From the NCBI GenBank assembly GCA_005787025.1, contig SYCH01000270.1:1-5456 (forward strand): a stretch of 5,456 nucleotides of DNA, written 5' to 3'. Below are positions 1-5,456 of the stretch, one piece after another. Made by a program: the position numbers and the translations under genes. Under the pieces are notes generated by a model. It had not been told where the DNA came from and ran no database searches. It worked only from the letters and a program-made list of their open reading frames with translations. Origin of the DNA: Actinomycetota bacterium (GTDB lineage Bacteria; Actinomycetota; Acidimicrobiia; Acidimicrobiales; Ilumatobacteraceae). The stretch's first letter is position 1, and the number at the start of each line of letters is the position of its first letter.

Positions 1-1659
1 CGCGAGGAAAGCCAGCACGACTTCATCGAGAACAGTCATGCATCCACGGTTCTGTCGTACGCGTACGGCATGGCGGTTGCGCGGGACTCCGGCGTGGCAA
101 ACCATCGGCACATCGTGGCGGTCATAGGCGACGGTTCCATGACCGGCGGGATGGCGTACGAAGCACTCAACAACCTCGGACACTCGAAGAAGCGCGTGAT
201 CGTCATCCTGAACGACAACGGACGCAGCTATGCGCCGACCATCTCGAACCTGACCCAGCCCCACAGCTCTCTGGTCGATGCCGAACGCCCGCAACCTTCC
301 GACCGTTCGGCGTTCCCCGAGCGCATCTCCGAAAAGCTTTCGCACAGTCTCACGCGCATCCGCATGAATCCGTTGTACGTGCAACGTCAGCGACGGCTGG
401 AAGCGTGGTTGCAGAACCTCCCCGTGGTGGGTCAACAGGCCGAAAAGGGGATGGAGGCGGTCAAGGCCGCCGTTCGTGAATTCCTTCAACCGCCGTCATT
501 CTTCGAGGCGCTCGGCGTTCGATACATCGGCCCCATCGACGGACACGACGTTCGTGAACTCGAGATCGCTTTGCGCAATGCCGAGGATCTCTCGGCCGAG
601 GGACCGATCGTCGTCCATGTTCTCACTCAAAAGGGCAAGGGCTATCCACCCGCCGAGGACGACGACGAAAAGCACCTGCACGACACCCCGGTGTTCGACC
701 CAGCCGTCGGACCCCCCAAGGCCGTTCCCACCGGATACACCCAGGCCTTCGCCGACGCCATCCTGAAAGAAGCCGAGGCCGACTCGCGCATGGTGGCCAT
801 CACCGCCGCCATGCCCGGCCCCACCGGGTTGCTGCCTTTCCAGGATCGATTCGCGGATCGGTTCTTCGACGTGGGCATCGCCGAGCAACACGCGGTCACG
901 GCTGCCGCCGGAATGGCCATGGGCGGCATGCGTCCGATCGTCGCGCTCTATTCGACATTCTTGTCGCGCGCTTGGGATCAGGTCGTCTACGACGTGGCGC
1001 TGCATCGCCTGCCCGTCATCTTCTGTCTCGATCGCGCCGGGATCACCGGAGACGACGGCCCGAGTCACCATGGCATCTACGACATGGCGCTGCTCACGAA
1101 GGTTCCGGGAATGCGTGTGTTGGCGCCGTCGAGCGCGCAGGAACTCCAGCAGATGCTCCACGATGCAGTCGGTTTGGCCGACGCGGGTCCCGTGATGATC
1201 CGCTACCCCAAGGGTGCCGCTCGTCAAGTGTCCGAGAACGAAGTGGGCTCGGGTCTCGACGCCCGCAAGCTCCGCTCCGGCGACGGATCGCTGGCGATCC
1301 TGGCGGTGGGCAAGATGGTCGCCGCGGCGATCAAGGCCGCCGACATGTTGAACGAGCGCGGCGTTTCGGCCACGGTGTGGGACGTGCGCTCCTGCACACC
1401 GCTGGACGCATCCATGTGCGACGACGCGGCGCGTCATCAGCGGGTCATCACCATCGAGGACGGCATCCGCGAGGGTGGCGTCGGCATGTCCATCGCGTCC
1501 GAGATTCACGCACGAAACGAGAAGTGTCTCGTCGACGTTCTCGGAGTCCCGACGAAGTTCCTCCCCCATGCGAAGCCCGATCGCCTGCTGGCCTCGCTCG
1601 GCCTCGACGCGGACGGGATCATCGCGACGTTCGAGTCCGCCGCCGACCGAGCAGAGTGA
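1..1659 (+). CDS. dxs: 1-deoxy-D-xylulose-5-phosphate synthase (DXS), 5'-truncated by the window edge
   Basis: DXS is a cytoplasmic thiamine-diphosphate enzyme that condenses pyruvate with glyceraldehyde-3-phosphate. The product, DXP, enters the MEP isoprenoid pathway and is a precursor of thiamine and pyridoxal phosphate. The frame is open from base 1 (first codons REESQHDFIENSHAS) to TGA at 1657-1659, giving 552 residues; the ATG at 70 lies inside the conserved fold and is not the start. Numbering from base 1, visible landmarks are the ThDP/Mg motif GDG (43-45) with NDN (71-73); YIGPIDGHD; GKGYPPAE; catalytic Glu295 in GIAEQH; STFLSR with Arg323; and DRAGITGDDGPSHHG with His356. The C-terminal transketolase-like domain includes AVGKM and IEDGIREGG. 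By alignment from memory with E. coli DXS, about 108 N-terminal residues are missing, so the full protein would be near 660 residues against the usual 620-640. The excess fits an insertion at about residues 83-113. It is followed after one base by hisN. Confidence 0.97.
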   Translation, partial: REESQHDFIENSHASTVLSYAYGMAVARDSGVANHRHIVAVIGDGSMTGGMAYEALNNLGHSKKRVIVILNDNGRSYAPTISNLTQPHSSLVDAERPQPSDRSAFPERISEKLSHSLTRIRMNPLYVQRQRRLEAWLQNLPVVGQQAEKGMEAVKAAVREFLQPPSFFEALGVRYIGPIDGHDVRELEIALRNAEDLSAEGPIVVHVLTQKGKGYPPAEDDDEKHLHDTPVFDPAVGPPKAVPTGYTQAFADAILKEAEADSRMVAITAAMPGPTGLLPFQDRFADRFFDVGIAEQHAVTAAAGMAMGGMRPIVALYSTFLSRAWDQVVYDVALHRLPVIFCLDRAGITGDDGPSHHGIYDMALLTKVPGMRVLAPSSAQELQQMLHDAVGLADAGPVMIRYPKGAARQVSENEVGSGLDARKLRSGDGSLAILAVGKMVAAAIKAADMLNERGVSATVWDVRSCTPLDASMCDDAARHQRVITIEDGIREGGVGMSIASEIHARNEKCLVDVLGVPTKFLPHAKPDRLLASLGLDADGIIATFESAADRAE

Positions 1660-1660
1660 C

Positions 1661-2449
1661 ATGACGTCGCTCGACGATCTTCACGACGAGATGGCCTTGG
1701 CGATTCGGGTGGCCGATGCCGCCGATGCGATGTCATTGCCGTACTACGAAAAGCGCTCGTTCACTCTTTCGCGCAAGGCCGACCACAGCGAGGTGACCGA
1801 GGCCGATCGCAACACCGAGTCGACGATCACTTCGATGCTCATCTCGGAACGGCCGGGTCACGGCATCTACGGAGAGGAACACGGTGTGGTCGGTAACTCG
1901 AACTCCGAATGGACTTGGGTGATCGACCCCATAGATGGAACCTCCAATTTCGTGCGTGGAGTTCCTGTATGGGCGTCGCTCATCGCACTCGTTCACCGCG
2001 ACCGCGGGCCGGTGCTGGGCGTCGTTTCCGCGCCCGCGATGGCCCGACGTTGGTGGGGTGGTCTCGGCTTGGGCGCTTTCGCCAACAGTCGCCCCATTCA
2101 TATCTCCGAGGTGGATGAAGTGAGTGCCGCGCAGGTCAGTGTCACCTTCAACAAGGGATGGGACGAGTCGGGACGAACCGCGGATCTCATCCGGCTTCAG
2201 CAGTCCGCGTATCGCACCCGTGGTTACGGAGACTTCTGGCAACACATGCTCGTCGCCGAAGGCGCCATCGACATCGCGGTGGATGCCATCGGTCTGGCAC
2301 CGTACGACAATGCCGCGGTGCAAGCGGTCGTCGAAGCGGCCGGTGGAACGCACACCGACCGATTCGGTCGGCGCGACTACACCAGCAACTCGGCGATCTC
2401 GTCCAACGGTCGTCTGCACTCCGCGGTGGTCGGTATTCTCGGCGCATGA
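1661..2449 (+). CDS. hisN: Inositol-monophosphatase-family phosphatase, probable histidinol-phosphatase
   Basis: A 262-residue Mg-dependent phosphatase of the IMPase superfamily. The metal-site motifs are complete: Asp49 in VTEADR, Glu72/Glu73 in GEEHG, the DPIDGTSNF signature at 89-97 (Asp89, Asp92), and the C-terminal Asp216 in PYDNAA. The assignment to HisN, which converts L-histidinol phosphate to histidinol in histidine synthesis, rests on three features: the RTRGYGDFW...AEGAIDIAVD stretch before the last motif, the PYD form of that motif (as I recall it in plant IMPL2-type histidinol-phosphatases), and the length near 260. IMPase-family enzymes are promiscuous, so an inositol-phosphate or other sugar-phosphate substrate is possible. 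ATG at 1661 is chosen because it follows the dxs stop by one base and gives a normal N-terminus; no strong Shine-Dalgarno is seen, which fits translational coupling. The frame stays open upstream inside dxs (ATG at 1475), but that extension would be dxs in the wrong frame. The stop overlaps the next start as ATGA. Confidence 0.82.
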   Translation: MTSLDDLHDEMALAIRVADAADAMSLPYYEKRSFTLSRKADHSEVTEADRNTESTITSMLISERPGHGIYGEEHGVVGNSNSEWTWVIDPIDGTSNFVRGVPVWASLIALVHRDRGPVLGVVSAPAMARRWWGGLGLGAFANSRPIHISEVDEVSAAQVSVTFNKGWDESGRTADLIRLQQSAYRTRGYGDFWQHMLVAEGAIDIAVDAIGLAPYDNAAVQAVVEAAGGTHTDRFGRRDYTSNSAISSNGRLHSAVVGILGA

Positions 2450-4173
2450 CCCGCGTCGTCATCAAGAACGCCAATCTCATCGACGGTACCGGCGCGCCCG
2501 CGCGGTTGGCCGACATCACCATGCAGGGCGGCCTCTTCATCGAGGTCGCCTCGTCGGGTTCGGCCAGCACGACGAGCGCCGAACGAGTGATCGACGCCGA
2601 CGGAGCACTGGTCACACCCGGCTTCGTCGACGTGCACACTCACTACGACGCCCAGGTGTCGTGGGATCCGTGGCTCACTCCCAGCTCGTGGCACGGAGTC
2701 ACGACCGCGGTCATGGGCAATTGCGGAGTGGGCTTCGCGCCCGCTCACCCCGATCGGCATCAGTGGCTGATCGAACTGATGGAGGGCGTCGAGGACATCC
2801 CGGGTTCCGCCATGACCGATGGCATCGATTGGCAATGGGAGAGCTTCCCCGAGTATCTGAACTCTGTCGGAGGGCGTTCCTACGTTCTCGACATCGGTAC
2901 CCAAATCGCGCACGGGCCACTGAGGGCGTACGTGATGGGACAACGCGGTGCCGACAACCTTCCGGCCACCGAGGACGACCGCCGACGAATGGCCGAACTG
3001 GTGGAAGATGCCCTTCGCGCTGGTGCGCTCGGCTTCTCGACCAGTCGTACCCCTTTGCACAAATCCAAGAGTGGTGAACTCGTGCCCGGCACGATGGTCG
3101 ACGCCGAGGAATTGTTCGAGATCGCCGACGCGATGGCTCGCGTTGGACACGGCAACTTCCAATTCTCACCCGAGCACATCCGCGTCCCGAACGAGGAATG
3201 GGTGTGGATGCGCGAGTTGGCCCGACGCACCGGTCGCACCGTGAGCGTGAACCTCAGCCAGACGGATCAATCTCCTGAGATTTGGCGATCGGTGTTGACT
3301 CGTCTCGACGAAGCCCGCGCCGACGGGATTCCCATGGTCGCCCAAGTGGCCGGGCGCTCCATCGGAATCATGTATTGCTTGCACGGCTCGGTGCACCCAT
3401 TGCTTTTCCATCCTGCGTACGCCGAAGTTCAAGACCTTCCCATGCCCGAACGCCTGCGGGCACTGGCGGATCCCGGGCGACGTCGTCGCATCGTCGAGGA
3501 CGTTCCGAACGATGGCGGATTCTTCCAACGAATCGTTCTCGACAAGTTGGACGGAATGTGGTTGGTGAACGGTGAGGACATCGATTACGAGCCGAGTCGC
3601 GAGGATTCGATCGGAGGCATCTCTCGACGAACGGGGGAGAATCCGGTCGAACTGATACTGAATCAGCTGATGTCCGACGATGGGCACGGGATGATCTACG
3701 CCCCCTTCTTCAACTACTCCTACGGTGATCTGTCGATGACCTACGAGGCGCATCTGCATCCCGGCACGCGTATGGGACTGTCGGACGCGGGTGCGCACTG
3801 TGGTGCGATCTGCGACGGTGGAATGCCGACGTTCATGCTGACGCATTGGACTCGCGATCGTCGGCGCGGACCCCGACTCGACTTGGAATACGTGATCCAC
3901 CGCCAAACCGCCCAGACCGCCCAGTTGTTCGGGCTCCACGATCGTGGCGTGGTCACCCCGGGCAAGCGAGCGGACCTGAACATCATCGACTACGAGAACC
4001 TGGGGTTCGATGTGCCCCGCATGGCGTTCGACCTTCCGGCCAACGGGCGCCGTCTGGTGCAGCGGGGGCGCGGGTACATCGCGACGTTCGTGGCGGGCGA
4101 GCAAACCGTGGATCGCGACGAGTTCACGGGCGCACTCCCCGGACGCCTCATCCGCGGTCCCCAAAATCCCTAA
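2446..4173 (+). CDS. D-aminoacylase-like amidohydrolase (amidohydrolase family 3, N-acyl-D-amino-acid deacylase type)
   Basis: A 575-residue metal-dependent TIM-barrel hydrolase, apparently cytoplasmic (no signal peptide). It opens with the small beta-sandwich strand typical of the superfamily (VIKNANLIDGTG). It then shows HTH at 64-66 (first-strand metal ligands), GNCGVGFAP with Cys93 (position of the metal-bridging Cys of D-aminoacylases), AHGPLRAYVMG with His156, GALGFSTSRT (193-202), LSDAGAHCGAICDGG with Asp447, and a closing PGKRADLNIID (505-515). The histidines expected on the middle barrel strands of classical D-aminoacylase are not seen; the matching segments read SVNLSQTDQ (267-275) and AQVAGRSIG (299-307). 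That wording and the length, above the roughly 480-500 of classical enzymes, resemble actinobacterial homologues such as M. tuberculosis Rv2913c, whose substrate I do not know to be established. The usual role, hydrolysis of N-acyl-D-amino acids, is therefore only a family-level guess. The start ATG overlaps the hisN stop by four bases, with no clear Shine-Dalgarno. Confidence 0.88.
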   Translation: MTRVVIKNANLIDGTGAPARLADITMQGGLFIEVASSGSASTTSAERVIDADGALVTPGFVDVHTHYDAQVSWDPWLTPSSWHGVTTAVMGNCGVGFAPAHPDRHQWLIELMEGVEDIPGSAMTDGIDWQWESFPEYLNSVGGRSYVLDIGTQIAHGPLRAYVMGQRGADNLPATEDDRRRMAELVEDALRAGALGFSTSRTPLHKSKSGELVPGTMVDAEELFEIADAMARVGHGNFQFSPEHIRVPNEEWVWMRELARRTGRTVSVNLSQTDQSPEIWRSVLTRLDEARADGIPMVAQVAGRSIGIMYCLHGSVHPLLFHPAYAEVQDLPMPERLRALADPGRRRRIVEDVPNDGGFFQRIVLDKLDGMWLVNGEDIDYEPSREDSIGGISRRTGENPVELILNQLMSDDGHGMIYAPFFNYSYGDLSMTYEAHLHPGTRMGLSDAGAHCGAICDGGMPTFMLTHWTRDRRRGPRLDLEYVIHRQTAQTAQLFGLHDRGVVTPGKRADLNIIDYENLGFDVPRMAFDLPANGRRLVQRGRGYIATFVAGEQTVDRDEFTGALPGRLIRGPQNP

Positions 4174-4204
4174 ATGCGACAGTGTGTCGCGAATTGGTAA
4201 GGGG
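4174..4204. terminator. Small perfect hairpin between convergent genes, possible weak bidirectional terminator
   Basis: The 31-base gap between the amidohydrolase stop and the nfu stop holds GCGACA (4176-4181), a GTG loop and TGTCGC (4185-4190): a six-base-pair perfect inverted repeat. Read on the minus strand, the hairpin is followed by ATTTAGGGATTTTG, which is moderately T-rich. On the plus strand it is followed by GAATTGG, with no T tract. The location between two convergent stops suits a shared terminator, but the stem is short and the T tracts are poor, so this is a tentative call. Confidence 0.4.
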
Positions 4205-4879
4205 TCAGCGGTAGAACGGGTTTTCGCCGGAGGTGTGGTCCGTCAGGTCGCGCACTCGTTCCAGCCCGTCCACCTTCTCCACCAGTTGCGTCTGGACGCC
4301 TTCCAGCATCGTCATCCGGCTCATCGAGCACCCATGGCAACCGCCACCCATCGTCAGATAGGCAGTGCCCTCCGTATCGTGTCCGACATAGGTCACGAAT
4401 CCCCCGTGCGCCGCCAGTGCCGGATTCACCTCGGTCGCGATCACGGCCTCGATCTCGGCCGACATCACGTCGTCGCTCACCAGTCCCTCGACCACCATCG
4501 CCACCGGCTTGTTGGGGTTGCGAATCACGAGACCGGTCGACGAGGCGTAATCGAGTACCGCGCCCTGCAGTAACTCCAGATCCTTCGCGGGGATGATGAC
4601 CTTCATCCCGCCATGGGTGCGCACCTCGTCGGTGAACGCGGCCTTTCGGAACTCGTCGAGCGACAAGTCGTACTTGAATTCCTCGCCCGCGCTACTGACG
4701 ACTTCGAGGCGTAATCCCAAGGACGCGGCGTCCTCCTCCGCATCACGGAGCTTGATCAGTTCGGCGAGCGCGTCATCGGTGATCGTGATGATCGTTCCGC
4801 TGTCGACGGCTGAGGATTGGGGGGCAAGAGGACTCACGGCTCCGAGGCTACCGTCGGCTCGAAGCCGACCCCCGCTCAA
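4205..4879 (-). CDS. nfuA: NfuA-type Fe-S cluster carrier (degenerate A-type domain plus NifU C-terminal domain)
   Basis: A 224-residue cytoplasmic Fe-S carrier that would receive a [4Fe-4S] cluster from the assembly machinery and pass it to client enzymes. Residues about 29-122 resemble an A-type (IscA/HesB) domain (ITITDDALAELIKL, then ...STGLVIRNPN), but this domain has no cysteine at all, as in E. coli NfuA, where it serves client docking and not cluster binding. Residues about 136-215 are the NifU-like domain with AAHGGFVTYV and the GGGCHGCSMS motif (Cys181, Cys184), whose CxxC binds a cluster shared across a homodimer. The C-terminus SGENPFYR is of a kind I recall in actinobacterial Nfu proteins. 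The TTG start at 4879 is chosen because a strong GGAGGGGG lies six bases upstream and TTGA overlaps the upstream SDR stop. An alternative GTG at 4837 would give 210 residues but has only GGAG two bases away. The first 28 residues look unstructured, so the start remains the least certain point. Confidence 0.92.
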   Translation of the reverse strand: MSGGRLRADGSLGAVSPLAPQSSAVDSGTIITITDDALAELIKLRDAEEDAASLGLRLEVVSSAGEEFKYDLSLDEFRKAAFTDEVRTHGGMKVIIPAKDLELLQGAVLDYASSTGLVIRNPNKPVAMVVEGLVSDDVMSAEIEAVIATEVNPALAAHGGFVTYVGHDTEGTAYLTMGGGCHGCSMSRMTMLEGVQTQLVEKVDGLERVRDLTDHTSGENPFYR

Positions 4880-5456
4880 CGTGGACCCCCTCCGTCACAT
4901 TCGATCCGCTGGCCCGTGACGTAGCCCGCCCCGTCACTGCACAGCCAAAGCACGACGTTGGCCACGTCCAGTGGTTGACACACGCGTCCGAACGGGGACG
5001 CCTTGTCGAGGGCTCGCAAATCCGTCATTTCCTTTTGACCGGTCATCGCCCGGGCCAGTCGCAGACCCATGTCGGTCTCCACCAGACCGGGCGCCACCAC
5101 GTTCACGTGGATCCCGTAGGGGCGCTCTTCCTTGGCCAGCGTGAATGCCAACGCCTCCATGGCCGCCTTGCCCATCGAATACGGCGCGCCATTCGCGCTC
5201 ATGTGGGAGGTGGCGACGGACGAGATCATCACGATGTCGCCACGTCCCCGCGTTCGCATGTTCGGCAACGCACAGCGGGCCAGATGGTGCGGTCCCACCG
5301 CGTGCGTGCCGAGCAATCTCTCCACCTCACCGGGATCGGTGTCGGCGACGGCCCGTCCGCGCGACGCCACCCCGGCGTTGCACACCAAGATGTCGATGCC
5401 GCCCAGTTCGGCCACCACCGCATCGACCATCGACGCGACCGCATCGGGGTCGTCGA
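4876..5456 (-). CDS. Classical short-chain dehydrogenase/reductase (SDR), N-terminus beyond the window
   Basis: An NAD(P)(H)-dependent oxidoreductase of the classical SDR family, cytoplasmic, substrate unknown. The frame is open to the window end, with codons DDPDAVAS preceding the Met at 5430. The nucleotide-binding TGxxxGxG segment expected at the N-terminus is absent, so the true start is outside and about 55-60 residues are missing. Counting from the first complete codon, visible features are CNAG (25-28), catalytic Ser79 in ISSVAT, YSMGK with Tyr92 and Lys96, HVNVVAPGLVETDM (nicotinamide-binding PG motif), FGRVCQPLDVANVV, and the C-terminal GYVTGQRIECDGG typical of the family. The segment GTHAVGPHHL places His51 where the tetrad Asn of classical SDRs usually sits. 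No cofactor-specificity residues are visible because that region is cut off. The TGA stop (4876-4878) overlaps the nfuA TTG start, suggesting a coupled pair. FabG-like fatty-acid, steroid or alcohol substrates are all possible. Confidence 0.93.
   Translation of the reverse strand, partial: DDPDAVASMVDAVVAELGGIDILVCNAGVASRGRAVADTDPGEVERLLGTHAVGPHHLARCALPNMRTRGRGDIVMISSVATSHMSANGAPYSMGKAAMEALAFTLAKEERPYGIHVNVVAPGLVETDMGLRLARAMTGQKEMTDLRALDKASPFGRVCQPLDVANVVLWLCSDGAGYVTGQRIECDGGGPR
4886..4893 (-). promoter_or_regulatory. Ribosome binding site for nfuA, inside the end of the SDR gene
   Basis: On the minus strand this reads GGAGGGGG, six bases before the TTG at 4879 (about nine from the GGAGG core). 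It favours TTG over the downstream GTG at 4837 as the nfuA start. The same bases encode the C-terminal Asp-Gly-Gly-Gly of the SDR protein, so nfuA translation is probably coupled to SDR translation. Confidence 0.6.

Noticed and set aside
496..1662. A 388-codon open frame on the minus strand opposite dxs
   Set aside because: It is antisense to a clear DXS with all its motifs. High third-position G/C suppresses stops on the other strand, and the translation shows no recognisable domain.
1733..2419. A minus-strand open frame opposite hisN
   Set aside because: It is a shadow of the IMPase-family gene; no motif and no independent start signal is seen.
2158..2445. Upstream extension of the amidohydrolase frame to an ATG at 2158
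   Set aside because: The extension lies wholly within hisN in another frame and encodes Arg-rich, low-complexity sequence; the ATGA-overlapping ATG at 2446 begins the conserved domain.
3166..4164. A 332-codon minus-strand open frame opposite the amidohydrolase
   Set aside because: It is antisense to a conserved metal-hydrolase frame, and its translation is low-complexity and unrecognisable.
4174..4200. An eight-codon micro-ORF (MRQCVANW) whose ATG directly follows the amidohydrolase TAA
   Set aside because: It is too short to judge, has no Shine-Dalgarno, and coincides with the hairpin; most likely chance.
4010..4573. A plus-strand open frame running from the amidohydrolase end across nfuA
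   Set aside because: It is out of frame with the amidohydrolase and antisense to the Nfu domain, whose CxxC motif and family wording are clear.
5428..5430. The Met at 5430 as the start of the SDR gene
   Set aside because: The frame remains open upstream to the window edge, and a protein starting here would lack the Rossmann nucleotide-binding motif.

Overview
The window is gene-dense, GC-rich bacterial DNA, over 99% coding by eye, carrying parts or all of five genes. The DXS active-site wording (NDNGRSYAPT, DRAGITGDDGPSHHG), the strong G/C preference at third codon positions and the family composition point to the Actinomycetota. I lean towards an Acidimicrobiia-type lineage, but that is an inference from gene style and not from a marker gene.

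Layout. Positions 1-4173 hold a tightly packed plus-strand run. It starts with the 3' part of dxs (1-deoxy-D-xylulose-5-phosphate synthase, start outside the window). One base later comes an inositol-monophosphatase-family phosphatase, best called histidinol-phosphatase (hisN, 1661-2449). This overlaps by ATGA with a 575-residue D-aminoacylase-like amidohydrolase (2446-4173). Positions 4876-5456 and 4205-4879 hold a convergent minus-strand pair. The first is an SDR oxidoreductase (start outside the window) and the second an NfuA-type Fe-S cluster carrier, and they overlap by TTGA. The only intergenic gap is 31 bp between the convergent stops (4174-4204), and it contains a small perfect hairpin.

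How the genes relate. All are housekeeping or general metabolic genes: isoprenoid precursor synthesis (DXS), histidine synthesis (HisN), acyl-amino-acid or amide hydrolysis, NAD(P)-dependent redox, and Fe-S cluster delivery. The later MEP-pathway enzymes IspG and IspH are Fe-S proteins, so DXS and Nfu could be linked physiologically, but they lie on opposite strands and no direct coupling is visible. Both strands show very tight spacing typical of co-transcription and translational coupling. No promoter, riboswitch, mobile element, CRISPR array or RNA gene is visible.

I see no undescribed multi-gene system here. The points most worth a second look are the non-canonical metal-site residues of the amidohydrolase, a roughly 30-residue insertion in DXS, a His in place of the usual tetrad Asn in the SDR, and an nfu TTG start whose Shine-Dalgarno lies inside the last SDR codons.
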